6,748 nt of DNA from Candidatus Stahliibacteriota bacterium (GTDB lineage: Bacteria; Hydrothermota; Tepidihabitantia; SM23-42): positions 1 through 6,748 of the forward strand of contig SOIY01000241.1 in NCBI GenBank assembly GCA_004376785.1, in the 5' to 3' direction. The position numbers were made by a program, and so were the translations under genes. The notes under the pieces are model-generated. The model saw only the letters and a program-made list of their open reading frames with translations, did not search any database and had not been told where the DNA came from. Shown here piece after piece: positions 1 through 6,748 of this stretch. The stretch's first letter is position 1; the number at the start of each line of letters is the position of its first letter.

Positions 1-3
1 AAA

Positions 4-15
4 TGGCGGAAGGAA
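4..15 (-). other. 23S processing stem, 3' arm
   Basis: On the minus strand this reads TTCCTTCCGCCA and is the exact reverse complement of the 12 bases at 3064-3075, just outside the other end of the 23S gene. Such stems bracket 23S rRNA in precursors and are cut by RNase III. A perfect 12-bp match placed just outside helix 1 at both ends supports the gene boundaries and shows that the precursor folds as a 23S-only unit. Confidence 0.85.
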
Positions 16-16
16 A

Positions 17-3060
<3,044 letters not shown>

Positions 3061-3063
3061 TAA

Positions 3064-3075
3064 TTCCTTCCGCCA
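3064..3075 (-). other. 23S processing stem, 5' arm
   Basis: On the minus strand this reads TGGCGGAAGGAA, and it pairs perfectly over 12 bp with the arm at 4-15. It lies three bases upstream of the likely mature 5' end. The stem is separated from helix 1 by an asymmetric internal loop (about 5 nt on this side, 1 nt on the other), a usual setting for RNase III cleavage. The enzyme itself is inferred. Confidence 0.85.
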
Positions 3076-3082
3076 ATTCTAA

Positions 3083-3117
3083 TAAATTTTCAAAGATCAA
3101 ATATCCATTCAGGATAT
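3083..3117 (-). promoter_or_regulatory. boxB-boxA-like antitermination site of the 23S leader
   Basis: On the minus strand a small hairpin, ATATCC-TGAAT-GGATAT (3117 to 3101), is followed after one base by TGATCTTTGAAAATTTA (3099 to 3083). The second element matches the E. coli rrn boxA region TGCTCTTTAACAATTTA at 14 of 17 positions. In bacteria, boxA in rRNA leaders is bound by NusB/NusE and lets RNA polymerase resist Rho termination. Hairpin, boxA, processing stem and 23S 5' end follow in the order expected for an rRNA leader. Function is inferred from similarity and position. Confidence 0.72.
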
Positions 3118-3139
3118 GTAAATTTTCTAACTCCATTAT

Positions 3140-3167
3140 ATTATAGTGATTTTAACGTACTTGTCAA
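3140..3167 (-). promoter_or_regulatory. 23S promoter P2, perfect sigma-70 type
   Basis: On the minus strand TTGACA (3167 to 3162) and TATAAT (3145 to 3140) are separated by 16 bases, so both hexamers match the housekeeping consensus exactly. Transcription would start near 3133, about 70 bases before the mature 23S and upstream of the boxB/boxA site. The bases after the -10 are AT-rich rather than the GC-rich discriminator of E. coli rRNA promoters. A second TATAAT overlaps (3140 to 3135) but would need a 21-base spacer. Confidence 0.85.
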
Positions 3168-3181
3168 GGTATAAAATCACT
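3145..3181. promoter_or_regulatory. Inverted repeat flanking the P2 -35 box (possible operator)
   Basis: AGTGATTTTA (3145-3154) and TAAAATCACT (3172-3181) form perfect 10-bp arms 17 bases apart. The -35 hexamer of P2 sits in the spacer, and one arm directly abuts the P2 -10 hexamer, overlapping it by a base. A dimeric protein bound here would cover the promoter. No known regulator motif is recognised. The arms are AT-rich, so chance is not excluded. Confidence 0.45.
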
Positions 3182-3192
3182 CGAAGCTAATC

Positions 3193-3220
3193 ATTATATA
3201 TATTTTTTGTTCTTTGTCAA
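3193..3220 (-). promoter_or_regulatory. 23S promoter P1, perfect sigma-70 type
   Basis: On the minus strand TTGACA (3220 to 3215) and TATAAT (3198 to 3193) are separated by 16 bases. This is the same architecture as P2, which lies exactly 53 bases downstream. The start point would be near 3186. Tandem strong promoters are typical of rRNA transcription units. A palindrome ends five bases upstream of the -35 hexamer. Confidence 0.85.
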
Positions 3221-3225
3221 TACCT

Positions 3226-3252
3226 CATAAGATTCCAAATTGGAATCTTATG
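3226..3252. repeat. Perfect 27-bp palindrome upstream of P1
   Basis: The arms CATAAGATTCCAA and its exact complement surround a single central base (13 bp each, or an 11-bp stem with loop AAATT in RNA). No T-run follows on either strand, so it is not a standard intrinsic terminator. It abuts the P1 -35 region and could be an operator, a cruciform or an RNA 3'-end structure. The role is unknown. Confidence 0.8.
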
Positions 3253-3331
3253 GATTACGGCGATAACAGAAAGATTACAGAGATAAATAAATTTATTGAA
3301 TCGCTGTAATCGTATTAAAATCTCCGTAATC
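3253..3331. repeat. 79-bp imperfect palindrome built of four GATTACRGMGAT 12-mers
   Basis: Two direct copies start at 3253 (GATTACGGCGAT) and 3273 (GATTACAGAGAT). Two inverted copies occupy 3300-3311 (GATTACAGCGAT on the minus strand) and 3320-3331 (GATTACGGAGAT). Both pairs have a 20-base period, and the whole folds about a central AATAAATTTATT palindrome (3286-3297). This looks like a REP- or MITE-like intergenic repeat. Whether it recurs in the genome cannot be seen here. It sits between the beta-barrel gene and the 23S promoters. Confidence 0.75.
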
Positions 3332-3332
3332 A

Positions 3333-3356
3333 ACGATTTATGAATTCATAAATCGT
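3333..3356. repeat. Perfect 24-bp palindrome at the end of the beta-barrel gene
   Basis: The half-site ACGATTTATGAA is followed directly by its reverse complement. It begins on the last base of the beta-barrel gene's stop codon. It could mark the 3' end of the dnaA-dnaN-barrel transcript, but the downstream minus-strand sequence (TGATTACGGAGATTTTAA) has no clean U-tract, so a terminator role is weak. Confidence 0.65.
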
Positions 3357-3820
3357 CAGAAATAAAACCTAAATCCCAACCCTCCCTCAAGATCAAAATC
3401 AGTTGAGGGGATTACGTTGACAACAGGATATAGCTCTAGGAAAACGCCAAAGCGGCTGATCAAATACTCTATTCCCCCACCTAATCTCAAGCCAATACAG
3501 AAATCTGTTTCATCGGTCGCCTCGTCAGTCTTTGCACGAAAACTACCACCTATACCAAGATACGGTACTACGTTTCTCAACGCTACCCCTTCCTCGCCTT
3601 TTATCACACCAGGAAAGAGAAATTGGTAGTCACCGGTAATATGAAATTTTACGTCGGAGACGAATGACCATCCTGCATTTACTACAATTGCCGAATTGCG
3701 CGACCACAAATATTTTCCAGTAAATCCAGTGGGACTACCTATAATTACACCGATACCATAATTCTGGGCAAATATGAATGATGGTATTATTAGTAATAAA
3801 AGTATTAAATATTTTTTCAT
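3356..3820 (-). CDS. Small outer-membrane beta-barrel protein, BAPKO_0422-like
   Basis: The 154-aa product starts with a classic signal peptide (MKK, hydrophobic residues 4-17, likely cleavage after FIFA at residue 18). It continues as alternating beta-strand sequence and ends in FRFYF, the terminal aromatic typical of proteins inserted by the BAM machinery. GIGVIIGSPTGFTGKY near the mature N-terminus, the PYLGIGG segment and the closing VIPSTDFDLEGGLGFRFYF recall the BAPKO_0422-type (DUF3996) outer-membrane family. That is recognition from memory, not a search. The ATG lies four bases after the dnaN stop, and its GGGAG ribosome-binding site (3832 to 3828) is made by the last Trp-Glu codons of dnaN, so translation is probably coupled. 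No catalytic function is evident; a structural or small-pore role is inferred. recF, the frequent third gene after dnaN, is absent from this slot. Confidence 0.88.
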   Translation of the reverse strand: MKKYLILLLLIIPSFIFAQNYGIGVIIGSPTGFTGKYLWSRNSAIVVNAGWSFVSDVKFHITGDYQFLFPGVIKGEEGVALRNVVPYLGIGGSFRAKTDEATDETDFCIGLRLGGGIEYLISRFGVFLELYPVVNVIPSTDFDLEGGLGFRFYF

Positions 3821-3824
3821 TATT

Positions 3825-4919
3825 TTACTCCCAGTTATCGATACGTAATGGCATTAACAAATACGTCATATCTTCATCTGTTTTTGGTTTTACTACAGCT
3901 GCAGTAGATTGCGAGGTTAATTTAAATATTATATCAGCCGCAGAGATATGGCGCAAAATTTCTAACACGAAATTTGCATTAAACCATATTCCCAGTTTTT
4001 CTCCGTCGTATACACAAGGAATTTCTTCCTTTGCCTCGCCTATATCTGAAGATGATGCCGATAAGGTTATGCTATTACCGTGAAAATCGAATTTAACATT
4101 TTTGATATGAGGACTGGCAACAAGTGATACTCTTTTTAATGCACCATCAAGAATTTCTTTTTCCACGGTGCAGTTTCCTGTAAATTCTTTAGGAATAACG
4201 CCTTCGTAATTGGGGTAAGGTCCCTCGATAAGTCGAGCAATTACTGTTGTATCCAGAAATTTAATGCCCATTACTCTTTCTTCAATAAAAATTTCCATTT
4301 GTTCTTCAGGTTTGCTGTAGTCAATTAAATCAAATACCTTTGTAGCAATTATAAGCTCGCCTGCTGTTTCTTTCTTTTCTTTTTTATTCATGGCAAGCCT
4401 TGCTCCATCAGTTGTCACTATTCTTAGTTCATTCTCTTTTAACTGAACCAGAACACCATTCATTGGTCTACGGCTCATATCTTTGGCAACCATAAAAATA
4501 GTTGATTCTACCATTTCTCCCATTTCGCCAATACTTAAATCAAACCATTTCTTATCCGGAAATTTTGGTACTTCTGGAAATTCTTGATAATCTAATGAAG
4601 GAATATTAAACTGTGCATTACCCGCAGATATCAGTAATTTTAATTCCTTTAATTTAAAAATTATGTCTTCAATGTTCGCTTCCCTGGTAATTTCAAGAAT
4701 TTTTTTGCCGGGGATCAAAACCTTTCCTTCTTCTATAATTTCGGCAGGAATTGTTTTTTTTATAAAAATATCAAGATCTGTAGCTTGAATTGAAAGATTA
4801 CTATCTTTAGCTTCAATTATTATATTTTGTAAAATTGTATAAGTACTTTTAGGTGGAATTATTTTAACAATATTACCTAAAGTTTTCGCTAAAACATTTC
4901 TTTTAATTTTGAATTCCAT
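3825..4919 (-). CDS. dnaN: DNA polymerase III subunit beta (sliding clamp)
   Basis: The 364-aa protein is a full-length beta clamp (E. coli 366 aa). Two copies form a ring around DNA that holds the replicative polymerase and other clamp-binding proteins. It has the three-domain clamp fold with family landmarks: SRRPMNGVLVQ (149-159), TTDGARLA (169-176), GPYPNYEGVIP (243-253) and the closing MPLRI (356-360), equivalent to E. coli MPMRL at the hydrophobic partner-binding pocket. Four residues (DNWE) follow the usual end; their codons supply the ribosome-binding site of the next gene. The ATG is chosen because AAGGAGG (4930 to 4924) lies 4 bases upstream. It sits 191 bp downstream of dnaA, separated by an origin-like spacer, and probably shares its transcript. 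The DnaA-DnaN order is the ancestral bacterial arrangement. Confidence 0.98.
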   Translation of the reverse strand: MEFKIKRNVLAKTLGNIVKIIPPKSTYTILQNIIIEAKDSNLSIQATDLDIFIKKTIPAEIIEEGKVLIPGKKILEITREANIEDIIFKLKELKLLISAGNAQFNIPSLDYQEFPEVPKFPDKKWFDLSIGEMGEMVESTIFMVAKDMSRRPMNGVLVQLKENELRIVTTDGARLAMNKKEKKETAGELIIATKVFDLIDYSKPEEQMEIFIEERVMGIKFLDTTVIARLIEGPYPNYEGVIPKEFTGNCTVEKEILDGALKRVSLVASPHIKNVKFDFHGNSITLSASSSDIGEAKEEIPCVYDGEKLGIWFNANFVLEILRHISAADIIFKLTSQSTAAVVKPKTDEDMTYLLMPLRIDNWE

Positions 4920-4923
4920 GAAA

Positions 4924-4930
4924 CCTCCTT
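4924..4930 (-). promoter_or_regulatory. Strong ribosome-binding site of dnaN
   Basis: AAGGAGG on the minus strand lies 4 bases before the dnaN ATG and fixes that start. It contrasts with dnaA, which has no comparable site before its ATG. Confidence 0.9.
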
Positions 4931-4976
4931 AAATATAACAATAATAATATAATATAAAAATTATTGTTGTTGTTGT
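4929..4976. other. AT-rich tract with (GTT)n next to a DnaA box (candidate unwinding element)
   Basis: From 4929 to 4965 there is only one C and no G. The tract then runs into GTTGTTGTTG, which ends a few bases from a DnaA-box-like site at 4980-4988. A low-melting tract with trinucleotide periodicity beside a DnaA box is the layout of a DNA unwinding element. The triplets do not clearly match the published DnaA-trio consensus, so this is only a candidate. Confidence 0.45.
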
Positions 4977-4979
4977 GTC

Positions 4980-4988
4980 TGTGGAAAT
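4980..4988 (-). promoter_or_regulatory. DnaA-box-like site ATTTCCACA
   Basis: The minus strand reads ATTTCCACA, one mismatch (first base) from TTWTNCACA. It is the box nearest the AT-rich tract before dnaN. Confidence 0.5.
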
Positions 4989-5051
4989 GTTGATATCTCA
5001 TAAAGTTCCCTGAAAAGTTTGATAAAATTCTATTACCCATGTTAATATCCA

Positions 5052-5060
5052 TGTGGATTA
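5052..5060 (-). promoter_or_regulatory. DnaA-box-like site TAATCCACA
   Basis: The minus strand reads TAATCCACA, one mismatch from the consensus. The identical 9-mer occurs just upstream of dnaA at 6448-6456, which supports it as a genuine variant box of this organism. Confidence 0.55.
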
Positions 5061-5096
5061 TTCTTGATAACTTCATTGTTTTTTGATGACTCGATA

Positions 5097-5105
5097 TTTT
5101 ACACA
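5097..5105 (+). promoter_or_regulatory. DnaA box TTTTACACA
   Basis: The plus strand matches TTWTNCACA exactly. It lies just after the dnaA stop codon and faces the two minus-strand boxes in the dnaA-dnaN spacer. Confidence 0.55.
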
Positions 5106-5110
5106 TTTTA

Positions 5111-6430
5111 TCAACTATTTATCCTGTTAATTATCCTCTCCAAACTCTGAAAATATTCGATATCAGATTTCTTTAAATTTGTAATCTTTTCTATAGCATG
5201 GATAACAGTCGAATGATCTTTACCACCAAAAAATTCACCTATTTCAGCAAGAGAAAAGTTAAGAAGCGTTCTTATTAAATACATTGATGTTTGGCGAGCA
5301 AGAGCAAGTTTCTGTGTCCTTTTTTTACCTTTCAATTCAGCTTCAGAAAAACCGAATTCTTCTATTACATTCTTTAAAATCATTGCTTTTGTAATTTTAT
5401 TACCTGACCCAAAAAGGTCTTTAAGAACTCCTTCGGCAAGTTGTTCAGTAACCTCTTGTCCTGATAATGAAGAGAGTGCCAATAATCTAATTAAACAACC
5501 CTCTAACTCCCTGATATTAGATTTAACCCTTGAGGCAATATAGTAAGCAACATTGGACGGTATTTTAACATTATCGGATTCTGCCTTTTTCTGTAAAATC
5601 GCAATACGTGTTTCCAGGTCAGGCGCTTGTAGGTCAACAACTAAACCACCTTGGAATCTTGAAATTAACCGTTCTGCAAGTGTAAGAATCTCTTTCGGAG
5701 GCCGGTCTGATGTAATAACAATCTGTTTACCCCGGGAATATAGATAATTAAAGGTATGAAATACCTCCTCCTGCAGTCTTTCCTTTCCATAGAGGAACTG
5801 GATATCATCAATTAACAGTATGTCTTTTGTTCGATACCTCTTTTTATATTCCATTTGTTGATTCTTTTGGATTGCCTCGATAAGTTCAGTCATAATATTT
5901 TCAGCTTGTGTATATAATACGTTAAGTTTTTTATATTGACGGTGCACAAAATTTCCTATTGCCTGCATCAAATGGGTTTTACCAAGACCTACTCCGCCGT
6001 ACATGAACAAAGGATTATATGCCTGTCCAGGGGCTTCTGCAACCGCTAAGGCAGCAGCATGGGCGAATTCGTTGTTCTTTCCAACGACAAAATTTTCAAA
6101 GGCATATCTTTCTTGAAGTTTTGTTTCATTGTGCGATAAAATAATCCGCTTTTTCTTTTTCTTTGGTCGATCCCCTTGTTGTTTTAATGCTTTAAAAGCA
6201 AGTCTAAGTCTATTGCCATTCATCTGTTGTACTGCTTCCTCAAGAATATTATAATAGTGTTCTTCTATCCAATCGATAAAAAAACCATTAGGGAATTCTA
6301 CAAGTAAAACATCATCCTTTAATTCAACACCTCGACTGCTGCTAAACCAAGTGTTAAAGGACTGGGAATTTATCTTTTCCTCAAGATAAATTAGAATATT
6401 TTTCCAAGTATTTGTCGCTTCTTCATTCAT
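5111..6430 (-). CDS. dnaA: Chromosomal replication initiator protein DnaA
   Basis: The 439-aa protein is an AAA+ ATPase that binds DnaA boxes and opens the origin. Residues 1-80 form domain I (W9, F25-TWF partner-binding surface). Domain II is very short and lysine-rich (about 84-100, including a KKKKKR run). Domain III has Walker A GGVGLGKT (145-152), Walker B ILLIDDIQFL (204-213), sensor I around ITSD (239-242), the arginine finger in SRFQGG (R258) and sensor II in IRELEG (R307). Domain IV carries a KKRTQKLALARQ basic segment and the signature KDHSTVIHAIEKI (404-416) that reads the box. All key residues are intact. The start is fixed by an in-frame TAA six bases upstream and by the match of MNEEATNTWKNIL to the family N-terminus. 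Unusually, there is no good ribosome-binding site directly before it. Length is normal (E. coli 467 aa, with a longer domain II). Confidence 0.98.
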   Translation of the reverse strand: MNEEATNTWKNILIYLEEKINSQSFNTWFSSSRGVELKDDVLLVEFPNGFFIDWIEEHYYNILEEAVQQMNGNRLRLAFKALKQQGDRPKKKKKRIILSHNETKLQERYAFENFVVGKNNEFAHAAALAVAEAPGQAYNPLFMYGGVGLGKTHLMQAIGNFVHRQYKKLNVLYTQAENIMTELIEAIQKNQQMEYKKRYRTKDILLIDDIQFLYGKERLQEEVFHTFNYLYSRGKQIVITSDRPPKEILTLAERLISRFQGGLVVDLQAPDLETRIAILQKKAESDNVKIPSNVAYYIASRVKSNIRELEGCLIRLLALSSLSGQEVTEQLAEGVLKDLFGSGNKITKAMILKNVIEEFGFSEAELKGKKRTQKLALARQTSMYLIRTLLNFSLAEIGEFFGGKDHSTVIHAIEKITNLKKSDIEYFQSLERIINRINS

Positions 6431-6433
6431 CTT

Positions 6434-6469
6434 TTATTTTTCCACATTAATCCACAGAGTTATCCACAT
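6434..6469 (-). other. 11-codon leader ORF ending three bases before dnaA
   Basis: ATG at 6469 opens MWITLWINVEK and stops at TAA (6436 to 6434), in the same frame as dnaA and one AAG codon before it. A full AGGAGG lies 14 bases upstream, which is far for normal initiation. The ORF is written entirely over the three DnaA boxes, so its sequence may simply reflect them. It could act in translational coupling to dnaA, which lacks its own ribosome-binding site. This is speculative. Confidence 0.25.
6438..6468 (+). promoter_or_regulatory. Cluster of three DnaA boxes in front of dnaA
   Basis: The plus strand reads TTTTCCACA (6438-6446, exact to TTWTNCACA), TAATCCACA (6448-6456, one mismatch) and TTATCCACA (6460-6468, the canonical strong box). 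All have the same orientation and start 10 and 12 bases apart, so they lie on nearly one face of the helix, as expected for cooperative DnaA binding. They lie within the leader immediately upstream of the dnaA start and probably serve both autoregulation and origin function. Confidence 0.8.
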
Positions 6470-6483
6470 AAATATAGTTAAAA

Positions 6484-6489
6484 CCTCCT
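6484..6489 (-). promoter_or_regulatory. Displaced AGGAGG in the dnaA leader
   Basis: A perfect Shine-Dalgarno core lies 14 bases before the leader-ORF ATG and 53 bases before the dnaA ATG. No start codon stands at the usual distance. It may serve the leader ORF, or dnaA through RNA folding. Confidence 0.4.
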
Positions 6490-6504
6490 GAAATTTAAGC
6501 AATT

Positions 6505-6531
6505 TTTATAAATAGAATAATTTTTTGTGAA
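6505..6531 (-). promoter_or_regulatory. Candidate dnaA promoter overlapping a DnaA box
   Basis: TTCACA (6531 to 6526) and TATAAA (6510 to 6505), each one base from consensus, are separated by 15 bases, which is short. The -35 hexamer lies inside the DnaA-box match at 6526-6534, so DnaA binding would block it. The start would be near 6498, just ahead of the AGGAGG. Confidence 0.35.
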
Positions 6532-6534
6532 AAA
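6526..6534 (-). promoter_or_regulatory. DnaA box TTTTTCACA
   Basis: The minus strand matches TTWTNCACA exactly. It faces the three plus-oriented boxes at 6438-6468 and overlaps a candidate dnaA -35 element. Confidence 0.45.
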
Positions 6535-6553
6535 CTATTTTAGACGCATTTTA

Positions 6554-6581
6554 AGTGTACCCAAAAAAATCAAGAAGTCAA
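6554..6581 (-). promoter_or_regulatory. Candidate dnaA promoter, TTGACT-N16-TACACT
   Basis: The minus strand has TTGACT (6581 to 6576, 5/6) and TACACT (6559 to 6554, 4/6) with the same 16-base spacer as both 23S promoters. It would give a leader of about 115 bases containing all the dnaA-proximal DnaA boxes. Confidence 0.45.
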
Positions 6582-6609
6582 GGAAAAAGTAAAATCTACG
6601 TAGTTTTTT

Positions 6610-6626
6610 TTGGCACAAAAATTGCA
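6610..6626 (+). promoter_or_regulatory. Sigma-54 (RpoN) type -24/-12 promoter, divergent from dnaA
   Basis: The plus strand reads TTGGCACAAAAATTGCA. GG (6612-6613) and GC (6624-6625) are exactly 10 bases apart, and the flanks match TGGCACG-N4-TTGCW at all positions but one. The start would be near 6637, transcribing out of the window to the right. No coding start follows before 6748, so the target gene lies beyond the window. An activator site would be needed for activity; none is recognised. Confidence 0.55.
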
Positions 6627-6748
6627 GTAAATCAGATTAGTACCTCCTCAATAATCATTTTACAATAATTCAATTCTTAAGTTATCTGATATCAACTGTA
6701 TTTATTTTAACATAAATGCAATAATAATTTAGTTGAGGCAGCACTAGT
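6627..6748. other. Gene-free AT-rich end of the window
   Basis: No ORF with a plausible start is seen on either strand. The plus-strand ATG near 6717 stops after two codons. The stretch would be the 5' leader of the transcript from the sigma-54-type promoter. A second unattached AGGAGG occurs on the minus strand (6648 to 6643). Nothing else is recognised. Confidence 0.5.

Larger units (their letters stand above)
4920..5110. other. dnaA-dnaN spacer, candidate half of a bipartite oriC
   Basis: The 191-bp spacer holds three DnaA-box-like sites and an AT-rich tract next to dnaN. Many bacterial origins lie beside dnaA, and some are split around it (as in Bacillus subtilis and Helicobacter pylori). 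With the second box cluster in front of dnaA at 6438-6534, a split origin is plausible. No strong promoter is seen in the spacer, so dnaN is probably expressed mainly from upstream of dnaA. Confidence 0.55.

Noticed and set aside
3226..3252. Palindrome as an intrinsic terminator of the barrel-gene transcript
   Set aside because: The stem is good, but neither strand has a following T-run.
3061..3355. tRNA genes in the region upstream of 23S, as in many rRNA spacers
   Set aside because: No cloverleaf or TTCRA arm is visible. The region is AT-rich and filled by promoters and palindromes.
3417..4083. Plus-strand ORFs opposite the barrel gene and dnaN
   Set aside because: They are antisense shadows of well-supported genes, with no start signals or recognisable sequence.
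4903..5106. Minus-strand 67-codon ORF overlapping the dnaN start
   Set aside because: It covers the origin-like spacer in another frame, has no ribosome-binding site, and its Asn run comes from the CAA repeats.
5553..5747. Plus-strand 64-codon ORF inside dnaA
   Set aside because: It is antisense to the conserved AAA+ domain, with no ribosome-binding site or family resemblance.
6596..6611. CTACGTAG followed by eight T on the plus strand, looking like a terminator
   Set aside because: The palindrome has no room for a loop and the outer pairs are only A-T after a mismatch, so the hairpin would be too weak. The T-run also forms the upstream flank of the sigma-54-type promoter.
6643..6648. Second AGGAGG on the minus strand far upstream of dnaA
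   Set aside because: No ATG, GTG or TTG follows at a useful distance and no ORF opens there. The idea that the plus-strand CCTCCT acts as an anti-Shine-Dalgarno RNA is untestable from this sequence.

Overview
The window carries, all on the minus strand and read from right to left, a replication-initiation block (dnaA, then dnaN), a small outer-membrane-type beta-barrel gene coupled to dnaN, and a complete 23S rRNA gene. Protein-coding and intergenic DNA is AT-rich, while the 23S gene is closer to balanced. A signal peptide plus a C-terminal aromatic beta-barrel ending suggests a diderm bacterium. The barrel resembles the BAPKO_0422-type family (known from Borrelia and scattered in other diderm phyla), which together with the gene order suggests an uncultured candidate-phylum bacterium. 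I cannot name the phylum safely from sequence alone; a WOR-3/Stahlbacteria-like lineage is only a guess.

Region by region (plus coordinates): 17-3060 is 23S rRNA (minus). 3061-3355 is its control region, with a 12-bp processing stem shared with the far end of the gene, a boxB/boxA-like antitermination site, two tandem promoters that are both perfect TTGACA-N16-TATAAT, a 10-bp-arm dyad around the downstream -35 element, and a contiguous run of three palindromes that includes a four-copy 12-mer repeat. 3356-3820 is the beta-barrel gene, 3825-4919 dnaN, 4920-5110 an origin-like spacer with DnaA boxes and an AT-rich tract, and 5111-6430 dnaA. 6431-6748 is the dnaA leader and upstream region, with DnaA boxes, candidate promoters, a short leader ORF that stops just before dnaA, and a good -24/-12 (sigma-54) promoter pointing out of the window to the right.

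How it fits together: no 16S gene lies in the 3.7 kb upstream of 23S, and the 23S gene has its own promoters, antitermination site and processing stem. It therefore looks like a free-standing rRNA unit, unlinked from 16S, sitting beside the replication origin. DnaA boxes on both sides of dnaA suggest a bipartite origin and autoregulation of dnaA. If replication starts next to dnaA, every gene here is transcribed in the direction of the leftward fork. The 23S sequence has linked substitutions in the nascent-peptide tunnel (U752 with A2609, A2057 with U2611, E. coli numbering) that keep base pairs known from E. coli.
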